64,000 nucleotides of DNA from Prorocentrum cordatum (Eukaryota > Sar > Dinophyceae > Prorocentrales > Prorocentraceae). The DNA is taken from NCBI GenBank assembly GCA_963575745.1, contig CAUYUJ010017846.1, positions 62,001 to 126,000 of the forward strand. Direction: 5' to 3'. The translations under genes were made by a program, and so were the position numbers. Each line of letters opens with the position of its first letter. Positions within the stretch are counted from its first letter, which is position 1. The notes under the pieces were generated by a model, which did no database searches, was not told where the DNA came from, and saw only the letters and a list, made by a program, of their open reading frames with translations. Below, piece by piece: positions 31,000 through 42,722 of this stretch.

Positions 31000-31900
31000 G
31001 GATTTCGTTCGGAAAACGATAGGGTGGGCCCGGGGTGTCCTGGGGAATTTCGTTCCGGATTTCGAGGTGAATCTCGTGCAGATTCTTTGTTGGCCTGGAA
31101 TCAAGACCAACGAGAACCCACGCGAAAGTCACTTCGTTTTTCGCTCGCCGCTTCGGGCAAAAATCCACGCAGAACTCCGCTGCAGCACGTCTGCAAGGGA
31201 TGGTGCAGTGACAAGTCCGAAGCACCCGGGCAGGTGAGGGGAGCAGCGTCGGTGCCCCCGGGTGGCGTCGACACGGGGCCGCGGTCCCTCGCGGGCCACG
31301 GCCGGGGCCTCCACCCTGGCCGCCGCCACCAGGAGGAGTGCCCAGACATAGACCACAAGTAATTAATCTCGGGGCGATTGCTTGAGCATGGTTTGCTATG
31401 TTCTGGCCTTTGTGCAATGGGTGTTCTTACTTGTGCGCCCAAAATACGCCGCTAGGGGGGGCATGCCCGCCCCAAGACCAGGGAGAGCAGCAGCGCAGGC
31501 CTCCTGTCGCGCGCGGGCGGGGGAGGGGCGGCGGCCCCCGCTCGCGCCCTGGGCAAGCTGGGGCCCTGGGGCCCGAGGGCGGCCCAGGCAGGGGGGGGGC
31601 TTCTTGTGCAGGTGGAAGAGTGTCGCGAGAGGCGGGCCCCTTCCTCGAGCGCGCGTGTGCGGGGCGGGGGACGCCACCGGCGCGCGAGGTCGCACCGTCT
31701 GCCCTTGCGGGCGCGGGCGCGATGGGGGCGCCCCAATCTGATCATCCAGGCTGAGGAGAGGGGCTGCGTCGTCACCCTGGCGGGCAGCGGCCGGGGCCGC
31801 GGGCCCGGGCGAATCGCGGCAGCAACCCGGATTGTGCGTGAGGGCGACATGCAGCCGTGTCTAGCTGATCTGAATCTCCTGCAGGTTCATCAGCTCGCTC
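31000..31900. other. Spacer with weak coding signals
   Basis: A + frame at 31606-32040 contains IIQAEERGCVVTLAGSG and PCLADLNLLQVHQLAPE, but nothing recognisable. Poly-G runs interrupt the sequence near 31590. Confidence 0.3.
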
Positions 31901-31967
31901 CTGAGCCAGGGCCGGTTGGAGCGGCGTTGCTGGTAGACTCAAGGGCAGAAAAAACACCCGGACTCGA

Positions 31968-32048
31968 TAATTGGCGTTTACTAAACGGCCCTGGGCGTTT
32001 ACTAGACAGCCCTGCCCTGTTCTCTGGGCGCGCTTACTAAACGGCCTC
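31968..32048. repeat. Short tandem repeat GGCGTTTACTAAACGGCCCT
   Basis: Three degenerate copies of about 20-30 bp with TTACTAAACGGCC. Confidence 0.75.
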
Positions 32049-32049
32049 G

Positions 32050-33150
32050 CTTGTCGGGGTGGTTATTCTGGGGGTGGATTTTTTGTCCTCTATAAACGGC
32101 ATCAAGATCGGATGGATGTTTATGGACTAGCTCGTTGTAGGCTGCAGCAGCCCAGTCTGCGCCGCCACCGCTGTGAAGAGCAGCAGCGGTGCAGGCCCCC
32201 TGTCGCACCAGATTGGCTCTCGGGGCGGAAGGCTCGGCGGCGCCTGCCTGGCGGCTTGGGCCGCAGTGGTACACGACGCACACGGCAAGTGCCCGCGGGA
32301 GCCGCAGCGGCGAGCGCGGGGACTTGGAGGCGGCCCGAATCAGCCACGCCCGATGTGAGGTGCGTGCCCATTCTCACCATGCGAGAGGACAGTTGCGCCG
32401 TGAGCTCCGCGCCAGAGGTGGGCACCGGGCCGCGGGAGGGCCCTCGAGCCGAGACAAGAGGGGGGGAGAGAGGGAGAGAGAGAGAGAGAGACCCAGCCTG
32501 GTCCCGAGCGCGTGGACCTCTTGAGGGCCCAGCTCCGCCGCCCGGCGATCGGTCGGCCCGGCACCTACGCCCAGCAATCCACGGACGCAGGTGCACTGAC
32601 ACATGGCCTTGAACACGCTCGCTCTCCGAGGCTCCGCAGCTCTCCGTCCCGAGCCTCCAGCGAGCGCGGATTTGGCTTACGGTGGGGGCGTTCGGTAAGG
32701 AACGTGCCCAGGAGGTTTCAGACCCTCGAGGGTTCCTTATCTGATGAGGGCGGCGGCGATATCCATGGCTTATCCACGATCGGCTTTCCACTGACTTCCA
32801 GACCCTGAATTTCTTATCGAAGGTGTCCTTATCCAATGCCATCACCGTATCTATAGCGTGCTGGGCGAGCCTACTGGCTTCCCAGCTTTCCTCTAAGAGC
32901 ACTTGCAGTGTCAATATCACTGCGCCGCCGCGCGAAGCCGCCACCGCGCGGAGGTGCGGGGGCGCCTGGGGAAGTGGGAGGCCACGTGGGGTGGGGGGTC
33001 ATTTCGTGGAGAGCGCCGCCCTGATCCTGCGCGTACTCTGTCTTGTTATTGCGCGCAGGGAGCGAACCTCATGGACGAGCATTGAACGCACGTTGGGCCC
33101 GAGGCCTCGGGGGCACCCATGATTCAGCGGACGAGGAGCTGTGTAAGGTA
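32050..33150. other. Spacer, no gene recognised
   Basis: GC-rich, with a GA run at 32460-32492. Frames on both strands are Arg-rich and unsupported. Confidence 0.35.
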
Positions 33151-33154
33151 AATT

Positions 33155-33270
33155 GTTCTGCCGCCTGGGGCGCCTGCCCCGGGGCGGCTGGAAAATTTAC
33201 ACCCTGACGTGCCACCGTAGGGGTACAAACGTTCCAGCCGCCCTGAGGCAGGCGCCCCCGGCAGAGGAAC
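33155..33270. mobile_element. Short foldback element, family 3
   Basis: Left arm 33167-33193 contains GGGGCGCCTGCC and GGGCGGCTGGAA. Right arm 33232-33258 is its complement with two mismatches. Pairing extends outward through CTGCCG. The loop is about 38 bases. No coding capacity; MITE-like by structure only. Confidence 0.5.
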
Positions 33271-33559
33271 AAGTTTTTGTTAGACAGATCTGTTGTACGC
33301 CAAATGATGGGAGGTCCCATGCATGAAACACTATGTAAAGCACAAGGGTACCAATCACACCGCCAGCACCCACGCGCCACTGGTCGCGAGTCATAACACA
33401 TGTCGGCCAGCCGAAGGAGCACGTGAAGGCAGGGCAGATCAAAGCAAGCACCAAGATGCCTCACAGCACTTCCTAGAAAAAGACGTCCGCACCGACGTCC
33501 CGCCCCCGCGGAGGAGGGGGGGGGCGGGGGGGCAACAAACATTAAGTGGGGGCTGTCCC

Positions 33560-33725
33560 TCTACAGGAGGAATATTCCGAAATAGTCAATTGGTAGTCGG
33601 GAGACGATTTTTCTAGTAATTTTTGACCATTTTGAAATATTTCGGGGGTATTTCTTTGTCGTTCAAAGTTCCCCTGTAAGAGGACATGCCCGACCTGAAA
33701 CAAACAACAACGCGCATTAATGTTG
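33560..33725. other. AT-rich island
   Basis: An AT-rich stretch inside GC-rich DNA. It carries weak inverted similarity between CCGAAATAGTCAATTGGT and ACCATTTTGAAATATTTCGG. Confidence 0.4.
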
Positions 33726-33747
33726 TACATGCGCGTTGCTCCCCAGG

Positions 33748-33832
33748 TTCTCAAAGTACATGGTGGAGGGCAAGTTCATGGAGTGCGACCAGAGGCAGCC
33801 CTGCAGGAACGTGTGCGAGGCACCGAGGGCAC
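33748..33832 (+). CDS. Candidate exon with Frizzled-CRD-like Cys pattern
   Basis: After CTCCCCAG, a plausible splice acceptor, the + strand reads FSKYMVEGKFMECDQRQ followed by PCRNVCEAPRA. Nearly every codon has G or C in third position. PCRxxCE is the signature of the C-terminal part of the Frizzled-type cysteine-rich domain, and a further Cys precedes it. A GTACATG just downstream could be the donor. The match is short, so another Cys-rich domain or chance is possible. No neighbouring exon was found with confidence. Confidence 0.3.
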
Positions 33833-34223
33833 GTACATGTGCACAGAGGAATGCGTTGCAAGATAAACTTGTGTTGCCTTGTATGCCATTCGCACTCTCA
33901 TCGCCATCCAGGGCAGATATTTCAGGCATTTGCAGGGCCTGCTTCGGTCTAGCTCACTTCCTGCCGTCAGGGTTTAGAAATTTGGACGTCATGTCGACGG
34001 TGGTTTCCGCACAACTGGCGATGGTTGTTGGTCGAAATTGAAGTGTTTGGGCATTGTTTCGCAGCCGTGGGATTGTGACCAGTTGCAAAAAGTGCGCTCC
34101 GTGGCAGAGCATGTATGTCTGGTCGGCCATGATTGCATTCATCCCTTTGTTGTCACTGGAGCCACACGGCACATCTTGGTGGTATCACTTGATTCTTGCG
34201 GTTGCCCCATTTGCCCCAGGGCG

Positions 34224-34408
34224 TTGACGCGAAGCGCGTTGACTACTTTGCGGCAGGGTTGTGGGCTGCGTCGGCAAAGGCCGTACCCTCTTATGCTGAA
34301 GGTAAGGCCTTCTGCGACTCCATCCCGCACCTTGCGGAGTGTGCAGCCTACGCCTTAGTGGACGCTGTCGCGCGAGATGCCTTCCGCTGCGCAGTCCAAG
34401 CAATGTGA
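34224..34408 (+). CDS. Candidate terminal exon, unidentified protein
   Basis: Begins after TTGCCCCAG, the same style of acceptor as the 33748 segment, and ends at TGA 34406-34408. It encodes GVDAKRVDYFAAGLWAASAK, then VPSYAEGKAFCDSIPHLAEC and a helical Ala-rich end. Amino acid composition and third-position bias are protein-like. Direction agrees with the 33748 segment, so both may belong to one gene. Family unknown. Confidence 0.3.
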
Positions 34409-34568
34409 ACGAAAGGTCCCAGTGGGGCCGAACTGCTCGAGCCCAGCTGACGAACTTTGGCATCGGTGCCCCAGGGCGCATTATCTAGCTGCCTGCAGCA
34501 AACCCAGCCCGCTTGCGTGCTCCGCGGGGAAATGAGGAGGGAGGAGGGAGGAGGGAGGAGGGGAAAAC

Positions 34569-34778
34569 TAATGCCAAGCCACAGTCCAAGCAACGCTAAG
34601 CAATACAAAGCAATCCAAAGCCAATTAACGCCAAGCGATGCCAAGCAACGGTTACAAGCAACGCTAAGCAATGCCAAGCAACACCAAACGATGCCAATCA
34701 ATGCCAAGCAATACAGAGCAACGCCAAGCAATATCAAGCAATGGCTTGCATCGCATTGCTTTGTATTGCTTAAAACTC
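34569..34778. repeat. Decamer minisatellite CAAGCAATGC
   Basis: About 20 degenerate copies of CAAGCAATGC, CAAGCAACGC and similar. Confidence 0.9.
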
Positions 34779-34859
34779 TTATTGAATTGCGCTGGAAGAA
34801 AGGAGTCCCCTAGGGTCGCGCCAGGTTAATTCCCTTATTCGTGTTCTGCGTCCCTCTCG

Positions 34860-35830
34860 AAGGCATCTTGGACGCTTCGTCGCGGCGTTCCTTTGCTTCT
34901 TGAGTGCCACTTGGGCCCTATCGGGGGCCTCTTGGGGATCCGTCTGGGGTCTCGGGGGCGTCTTGGGCACGATGCTTCGACAGAGCTGTCCCGAAGAGGC
35001 TTGATTGAGCCATGTTAGGGAAGTCTGGGCAGCTCTTGGGCCCTCCTGGGCTAGTGTGCTAGGCACTCGAGCAGTACTGGGACTGCCTTGTGGCACCCTT
35101 GGGGCTTTATTGGCGGCTTCTTAGGGCTCTATGAAATTTCCCTTTTGATCTGATGGCCGAGGAGACCGGGAAGCAAACACAGCGGTTCCCTTCTCAATGT
35201 TTGACGTGTTTCGATTATGGGGCCTCGCTGGAAGCCTCCTCGGGCGTCTCTTAGAGGCTTCGTGAGGCATCTTGGGCGGATCTTGGAACTTACCTGTCGG
35301 GGCTCGCTGGGCTGTATGTTGATGGTCTCAGGGCCTAATGCGGCCGTTTTAGAGCTGGCGCTGGCAGCTTGGAAGCCGTGTGAAGACCGCACAGTGCCCC
35401 CTTCAGGCTGTCTTTGGGGCGCTCCTGGCGCCGTCTTAGCTGTTTCTGGGCGCGCAGAGGCCCTCTCGAGGCGGCTTGAAGCCGAAAAGCTCCAGCAGGA
35501 AAACGTGGAGATTCCCATTGGATTGTTCTAGGCCGTTCTCCTCGTCTCCCTCGCTGGCAGCCTCTTCGGGCATCTCTTGGAGGCTTATCGGAGTCTCTTG
35601 GAGCATCTTCGGGGGATCCTGGAGCTTTTGAAGGCTCGTTGGGTCGTCTCTGAACGGTATGCCGAAAAGTGCGCGCTTCGGGCTGTCTTGGGGCGCTCTT
35701 GGGGCCGTGTTGGGTGTTTGTGGGCGTTCTCTGAGGCCTTCCCGAGACGATATGGAAACGAAAATCCACGGAGGCAAAAACAAATTGTTGTCTTAGGTGC
35801 TTCGATGTTGTTCGCCCGTTAGGGCCTCGC
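34860..35830. repeat. Degenerate CTTGGGGCCTC minisatellite, block 2
   Basis: Same style as 1738-2270: repeated CTCTTGG, GGGCGTCTTGG and TCTTAG units. Two sub-blocks near 35215-35520 and 35540-35800 resemble each other (for example CTCGCTGG.AGCCTC and AGCGGCTTGAAGCC-type parts), suggesting a unit of about 310 bp. Confidence 0.65.
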
Positions 35831-36164
35831 TGGAGTCCTCTTTGTGAGTTTTCTGCCAGCTAGCCTACCGGAGCGTCTTAAGGAAATGTTGGAGTTGTTG
35901 GGTTGTTGATGGCTTGTCTTTGCATGATCATGCTGCCGCGTCTTGCAGCCGTGGTGAGACCATCGTTGGTTGTGTTGGAGCAGCCTGGAGACCCAAGAGG
36001 GCTCTGGAGAGCAAAGATATATGGGCGATGTTCGGAACGCACGCGCTAGTCAGAGGGGGCCGGCTTTAACAACGCCGCGCAGAAACCATATTGGACAACA
36101 GACTAGCACATGTCGTTGCAACCGTGGACCCCAAACAGTAGAAGTTGTTGTACCGCGGATGTGC

Positions 36165-36415
36165 AAGTTATGGGGTGGAAGCTACGCGGTGCAACATATG
36201 TTGTGCAAGCTACATGGTCCAAGCTATGTGGTATAAGCCATGTTATGTATGCTATGTAGTGCGAGCGGCGCGGTGCAAGATACGTGCGTGACGTCATGTG
36301 GTGTAGGCTTCGCGGTTCAATAGATGTGCGGCGCAGGTTGTGTGACACGAGCTATGTGGTATGAGGTGTGTGGTGCAAGATATGTGGTCAAAGGCTATGT
36401 CGTACAACCCATGCG
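36165..36415. repeat. 14-bp tandem repeat GCTATGTGGTGCAA
   Basis: About 17 degenerate copies, for example GCTACATGGTCCAA, GCTATGTGGTATAA and GATATGTGGTCAAA. Confidence 0.85.
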
Positions 36416-36419
36416 GCCG

Positions 36420-36930
36420 CCCAGCGCACGAGGCATCCACGAGGCGCCCACGGGCAGGCGGGCGCCAGGCGAAGCTTCGGCACATCCACCCAGCTCGCGG
36501 GGCGCCCAAGAATCGCCACTTGGCGGGCACCAGGAGGTCCAGCGCACAGCGCACAAGGCGCCCACGAGGCGCCCATGGCGGTCACCAGGCGAAACCTCGA
36601 CGCACCCACACAGCGCAGCAGGCGCCTGTGAGGCGCCCACGGGCGGTCACCAGGCGAAACCTCAACGCACCCACACAGCGCAGCAGGCGCCCGTGAGGCG
36701 CCCACGGGTGAGCACCAGGCGAAACCTCACCAGGTGCCCGCGAGGCGCCCATGGGGCGGGCACCCAGCGAGAATTCGGCACACCCGCCCAGCGCACGAGG
36801 CGCACACGAGGCGCACACGAGGCGCACACGAAGCGCTCACAGGGCGGGCACCTGGCGAAAGACTTCGGCAAAATCTCACCCAGCGGCACGAGGCGCCCAC
36901 CCACACAGCGCACCAGCCGAAAGCCCAGCA
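36420..36930. repeat. 65-bp tandem repeat with GAGGCGCCCACG sub-units
   Basis: GGCGAAACCTC occurs at 65-bp spacing (GAAAC at 36591, 36656 and 36721), with CACACAGCGCAGCAGGCGCC between. It is flanked by looser GGCGCACACGA and GGCGCCCACG runs to 36910. Confidence 0.85.
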
Positions 36931-37394
36931 GGCCCAGCCTACTCCCCAGAAGGAACACCAAGCAAGAGTCCTTCAAGTGCAAGCACTGCTCGGAGAATCG
37001 AGCACGCCCCAGCGTGCCGCTGGCTCGGTGACGGATTGACATTGCCGCCAGAGGTTGACAGATCGCACATAATACGATGATCGGAAGACTTGGATGGGAC
37101 GTGGGCCGCGAGATGCACCTTCGGGCGTCAGGACTATCGCGGGACGATGTTCGAGTCGTCATCGAGTGAAGCGGTGGCGATCGCGATGCATGGCAATCTA
37201 TGGACCGGCACGACCAGAGACAGAAGATTACCAGTCTATGGACACGGGCTCGGGCACAAATGTCGGTCGGCGTCGTCGCTTCGTAGGTTTGCGGGCGTGT
37301 CTGGAAGTTCTCGCTGCCGCGGCTGGATACGATTCGAAATATGTGTCTGGATGGACCCCGTGAGGTGTCCAGAGACCAATTCTAGACGCTGCGC

Positions 37395-37722
37395 GTGTGC
37401 CCATCAGCCCATACAGCAACGATGTCCAGGCGAACCGCACTGACAGTGAAGCTTAGGAGCATGCAGGGGGCAAAAAGAGAGGGACAGCCGTCAAACCGAA
37501 GTTCTGGATCAGTCTGAGCGACCCAGCAGTGAACCACATATGCCTCCGCGGCCCTATCGAACGAGGAGAAGGAGGACCGATGAGGAAACGGCGGGAGGAC
37601 CAAGAGGAGGAGAAGGAAGAGGAGGAGGAGCAAGAAGAGGAGGAGGATTATTTATGAGGAGGAGAAGGATGAAGGCGAACAGAACAAAGATTCCCAAAAC
37701 AGCTTGGCTGTAAGCGTCCTGT
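37395..37722 (+). repeat. 0.32-kb direct repeat, left copy
   Basis: Begins GTGTGCCCATCAGCCCATAC and ends AACAGCTTGGCTGTAAGCGT. Matches 39654-39971 along its length with scattered substitutions. A GGAGGA run lies in the middle. Confidence 0.85.
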
Positions 37723-37739
37723 TTGCAGGTGTTTGCTGC

Positions 37740-39010
37740 CACCCCACCCTGCTCTCGGTCGTGGACGGCAATCGGCTACCCCCCAGATTGCCGGTCCCTG
37801 TCCGACCTCCAGTATGTCTCAGGCGGTAGCACCTCATCCCACCTCTCTGCGGCTGTTAGCTGCACCCTACCAGCACGCCCGGCATTCTCACGCGGGGCAA
37901 TCGCGTGTGTCTTCACCCTGCTCTTGGCAGTGGATGGCACTCGGCTAACCCTCCGTTTGCCGATCTCACGCCGAACACCAGTATGTTTCAGGCGGAAACA
38001 TCATTTCCCAGATTCCTGCGGCTGTTAGCTGCACCCTACCAGAGCACTAGGCATTCTCATGCGGTCCCGCGGCTGTTAGCTGCAACCCCCCAGTCAGCCG
38101 CAGGTCTCAGGCCCAGTACCGTATCGTACAGTGCAAGGTCCACGGCCCCTACCATGGCGAGCTCCAATACGACAGCGTGCGACGTCGAGCAGCACGACTT
38201 CGGGTGCGGCACCGTCGTGCTGCCTCCTCCTGCCGCCTTGGCTCCAGTGCTTCGGGACAACACTCGCCCACCCCCCCGCTTGCCGCTCAGGCAGATCACC
38301 AGCATGCCTTAGGCGAGAATTGTTTTTTCCCACATTCCTACGGCTGTTAGCTGCACCCTACCAAAGCACCGGGCAGCCTCTTACGTCGCCAGTGCGAAGC
38401 CCTCCGCGGCTGTGAGCCGCACCCTACCATAGAATCCGTACACGGCAGGCGTGGCTACGCCCCCTTCCTCCTGCGGTTGTTCTCCGCACTTCGGCCGAGC
38501 AACGGGATGTATCAGGTGGAACCATCTCCCCTTTTTCTTGCGGCTGTTAGCTGCAACCCAGCGGAACGTCAATACCATCCGAGGCGATGCTACTATTCCT
38601 ACCCAGCATCCTGCAGCGGTGGGCTGCGACTCCACCCCGCTCTTGGTCGTGGACAGCAATCGGCTTACCCCCGAATTGCCGCTCCCAGTCCGACCTCCAG
38701 TATGTCTCAAGCAAAAGCTTCTTTTCCCGCTTTCTGCAGCTGTTAGCTGCACCCGACCAGGGCACCAGATTTTCTCATACGGTTCCATCGCGTGGCTCTT
38801 CGCCCCGCGCATGGCCGTGGGCGGCATTTTGCGCCCCCCCCGTTTGCCGCCCCAAGGCCTGCCATCAGTATGTCTCAGGCGAAAACCTTTTTCCCCACAT
38901 TCATGCGGTTGTTAGCTGCGCCCTTCCTGAGCACTGGGCATTCTCACGTTGTGCAATCGCGAGCTCCTTCCCGCTTTCCGTGGCTGCCTGCTGTACCCCC
39001 CAGTGAGCTG
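37740..39010. repeat. 172-bp degenerate satellite between the direct repeats
   Basis: Shared landmarks: CTCTTGGTCGTGGACAGCAA, GACCTCCAGTATGTCTCAGG, CGGCTGTTAGCTGCACCCTA and GGCATTCTCA. Starts near 37745, 37917, 38636 and 38806 fit units of about 172 bp; the middle part is rearranged and shortened. Confidence 0.75.
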
Positions 39011-39653
39011 CTGGTCTCAGGCGATGCAATCGCCCTGAGGCTGCAAGCCCGACGGGCCAGGGCTGGTCATCCCAACCGTCTTGGCCGGCGCGCCCGTAGC
39101 CCCGGGCCGCGCCAGTTTCCGGCTCCCCGCCCAGTTGGCCTGGGCTGTCCTCGCCGCCACGCGGCTTCTTCGGTCGGGCTCGCTCCCTCATGCTCCTCCC
39201 GGGGTTTGTGGAATGTGACGTCCTTGCTGTCAGACCACGCTGGCTCTGGAGATGACCTGATTGACAGTTGTCTGAAAGTCCTGACGCTAGCGCTCCTCTC
39301 GTCGCCGGTGGTCACTCTGTGGTCTCGCGCCTTTCGCGGCTTTCCATCTCAGCGCTTTGGTTTGGGTACGCCATATTCTATTACAAGTGCTGGCAATTCG
39401 ACAAGGGGCGGTGGTCTACTTCTTGGTCTGAGTTTGTGCTGCGGCTTGCCTTCAGTCTTTCTGTTTTGTTTTCTTCCTCCTCGCTCTTGTTCGTTTCGTT
39501 ATGTTTCCGTCCATCTCGCGTTGTCTGCGTTGTGGCCCGTCCCTTTATGTTCGCTGTTTTGCACTTGCGCGGCTTAGCGTTTCGATCGACTTTTCTTGAC
39601 GGTGCGCGGCCGGCTGATTCCGCGCCACTCGCAATCAAAAAAGGTGTGCCCAC

Positions 39654-39971
39654 CAGCCCATACAGCAGCGATGTCCAGGCGAACCGCATTGACAGGGAAG
39701 TTTAGGAGCATGCAGGGGGAAAAAAAGAGGGGCAGCCGTCAAACCGAAGTTCTGGATCAGCCTGAGCGACCCAGCAGCGAACCACATGTGTCTTCGCGGC
39801 CCTATCGAATGAGGAGAAGGAGGACGGATGAGAAATCGGCGGGAGGATCAAGAGGAGGAGAAGGAGGAGGAGGAGGAGCAAGAAGAGAAGGATGATTATT
39901 TATGGAAAGGAGAAGGAAGAAGGCAAACATAACAAAGATTCCCAACACAGCTTGTTTGTAAGCGTCTTGCT
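39654..39971 (+). repeat. 0.32-kb direct repeat, right copy
   Basis: Begins GTGTGCCCACCAGCCCATAC. See left copy at 37395-37722. Confidence 0.85.
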
Positions 39972-40514
39972 TTGGTCCTCTAAGAGACCGAGTGCGGGGA
40001 TTGCCGGATCTCAAATCGGGCGGGCGTTTTGGTATCCCTTGGTCTCCCGTGGCTTGCCGCTGTCTCCTGTGGCCTCGCATCGGAGAAGGATCGTTAGTTT
40101 TAGTGGTTTCATTAGAAGCAGTATCTGGTTTCAGTTTTCACAATCGCAGTCGCATTCCTATTCGTATTCGCAGTGGTCGTAATAGTGATAATCGCCAATG
40201 CAACGTCACGTTTCGCAATTGTATTCGCTGTCGTTTCGTTCGTAGTCTTAGCGTCAGAACTAGTAGCAACACAGCATTCGCAACATCAGAACTGCGAGTA
40301 GTAGCGACAGCAATTCTGGTAGTACGACACGCCGACCCCAATCCAAGAAGGTCAGCGGCTGTCGTTTGTGCTAGGCTGCGCGGACGGGAGGGCATGAGGA
40401 GCTTGAAAGATTCACCTGGCAGATTCTTTGCGGGAGGCGGAGAAGGGAAGGATTGGCCAGAATCTCATGGAATAGGTCGTAAACCCTGAGAAAACAAATC
40501 GCCCGCGAATGCGC

Positions 40515-40730
40515 CAACAGAGGAGAATACGCCCGCGAATATACGAATACGTTGCCTCCGGAGGAGAATACGCCTGCGGAAACGCCCGCAGAGGCGAATA
40601 CGCCCGCAGAGGAGAATACGCCCGCAGAAGAGAATACGCCCGCAGAGTAGAATACGCCCGCAGAGGCGAATACGCCCGGACAAGAACACGCCCGCAGAGG
40701 AGGATGCGCTCGCGAAAGACGCAGCCCCCA
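40515..40730. repeat. 18-bp repeat GAATACGCCCGCAGAGGA
   Basis: About ten copies; 18 bp keeps frame and reads ENTPAE on one frame. Degenerate at both edges. Confidence 0.85.
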
Positions 40731-41033
40731 GAGGAGACTGCGCCCGTGGATCTACGGATCCGCCAGCGTGCGGGGGGTGGGGGGCCTCGAGGCGCTCGTG
40801 GCCGAACATTTTGCGCTTGTCTTGGGAACTCGCGTGGTCTTGCCCTGACGGCCCCTGGGGGGAGAAGGGTGGAGGAGGGGAGGGGAGGAGCGAGCGCTAC
40901 TGCAGGCTTGCTCCTGGAGCCCGCTCCACGTTCGCTCCGAGAAGGGAGGAGGGAGGAGGGGTGCACTCTGCCCGCTGAAGGAAAAAGGATCCGGGTCAGA
41001 GGAGGAGGGTCGGCGTCGGGAGCCTTGAGACGG

Positions 41034-41240
41034 GGGTCAATGCAAACGGGGGTCAGCCAGAGCGCCAGATCTTGCAGGATCCTGCAGGGCCAGGTTCGCA
41101 TTGACCCGGGCTTGGGTGCAGGATCCTGCAGGATCTTGCAGGTTCTTTCGCTTTGACCCGCGTTTGGGTGCAGGATCTTACAGAATCTTGCAGGATTCTG
41201 CAATGCCTGACTGGCCTGGGTCTGGATCGACCCGGGTCAG
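41034..41240. mobile_element. MITE-like foldback element, family 1, copy B
   Basis: Left end GGGTCAATGCAAACGGGG is identical to copy A at 5962. The right end closes with GACCCGGGTCAG. The core has more CAGGATCTTGCAGG units and an extra internal TTGACCCGCGTTTGGGTGCA half, so it is longer than copy A. Confidence 0.6.
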
Positions 41241-41294
41241 AAGATCCCCGACGGCGGAGGGGGGCGTAGGAGGGGTGGGTCGGAGGAAGGGGGT

Positions 41295-41600
41295 CGCCTG
41301 GAAGGTCGAGGTCTTGGGCCCGTCTTCACGGAGACTCGGGCCGTCTCGGAGCCGCCTGGGGGCCGCCCTGGAGACCAGCCGGGGCCTCCCGGCCCATCTC
41401 GGGGCCTCTCGCGGTTTTGCCTCGACGGCCTCTGGGGTGCGTGGGGGGGGGGGGGGGCGTGACAGAAGATCCGTGGGCCGCCTGGAAGGCCGAGGTCTTG
41501 GGCCCGTGTTCAGGGAGTCTCGGGCCGTCCTGGAGCCGTCGTGGGGGCCGCCCTGGGAGGCCAGCGGGGGCCTCTCGGCCCATCTTTGGGGGGGCGGGAC
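41295..41600. repeat. Two-copy GC-rich tandem repeat, about 180 bp
   Basis: GGTCGAGGTCTTGGGCCCGT near 41300 and GGCCGAGGTCTTGGGCCCGT near 41484, each followed by CTCGGGCCGTC and CGGCCCATCT. Confidence 0.7.
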
Positions 41601-42534
41601 CAGGCACCGCTTCGGGCGCAGCTCTGCCCAGCTCGTCGGGCGGAGGGCTCGGGCGAGGCACCGCGACCGCGAGGGCATCGCTCGGGGGCGGCCTAGGAGG
41701 GGGGGGGCCGTAGGGGGCGCACATCAAGAAGCCATGTGCTTTTCGTCAGGGGAGCCTGGGCGTCTTCGCTCCTCGCGCTGCGCGGTGACTCCCCGCAGCC
41801 GTTGCAGGAGCTGCTGCGCTCAGGGTGCTGGGTCTCTTGCCGAGGGTTTCTCGCGGCCGCGCCCGCGCCGCAGTGGATGGCCACGGGGCGCGAGGTCGCG
41901 GCCGGGGCCCCGGCCTCTCCCCGGACTCCGCGGCCCCCCCCCCTCGGTGGGGCCTCGGGGCGGCCTCGAGGCCCCACCCGGGCCGCCGCGCACGTGCCCC
42001 CGGGCCAGGGCCTGCGAGGCCCCCTCCGGGAGAGACGCCCCCCCCTGCAGGGAGGGGAGCACGGGGCCTGCGCGCGCCCGCCGGCCTCTCGGCCGCCGCG
42101 CGGCCCGGCACGGGCCGCGGCGGCCCCGCGTCTCGGGAGGGCGTCGGTCCACCGCGGGGGGGGGGCGCGAGGCGGGCCACGCTCCTCGCGCGGCGCGGGG
42201 GACGAGCCTCTGAAGCCAAGCATCGGGCGTCTCGGACAAGGGCGGGACGGAGGCGTTTCGCAGGTTTCGTGGCCTCTCGGGGCCTTCCGCGGGCCTCGAG
42301 GCCCGTCAAAAAACGGCTCGGGATGGAAACTTGGTCCTGGGGAAGTGGTCGGGGGAGGTCGGGGGCCCGCGTCTCGAAAAAAATCGGGGCGTCGGATGTC
42401 GGGGAGTGCTCCTGGCCGCATCTGGGCGCCCCCCGCGCTCGCTCCGTGCGCTCGCCCGCTCTGCCCGGATGGGCTAACTGGTGGGGGCGTTCTCGCCACC
42501 TGGGCCGGGCCCAGACTGGGGGGAGTCGGTCGGG

Positions 42535-42722
42535 AGAGCTCGGGAGAGGCGGAGTCCAGTTGGAGCTCCACCGGATTGTCCTCTCGGCTCCTATCGGATT
42601 GGCCCCAGCTGGACTTCGCGTCGCCCAAGAGGAGGCCAAGTCCAGTTGGAGACCCACCCGATGGAGCCCCTCGGCTCTTACCAGACTTGCCCCATCCGGC
42701 CTCGGCGTCGTCCGAGGTGGCG
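42535..42722. repeat. Two-copy tandem repeat, about 100 bp
   Basis: GTCCAGTTGGAGCTCCACC near 42553 and GTCCAGTTGGAGACCCACC near 42640, followed by CTCGGCTCCTATCGGATTGG and CTCGGCTCTTACCAGACTTG. Confidence 0.65.

Noticed and set aside
39190-39600. Possible LINE endonuclease fragment (WNVTSLLSD, then SAGNSTRGGGLLLG)
   Set aside because: Only loose resemblance; no catalytic Glu, GDFN or SDH motif follows.
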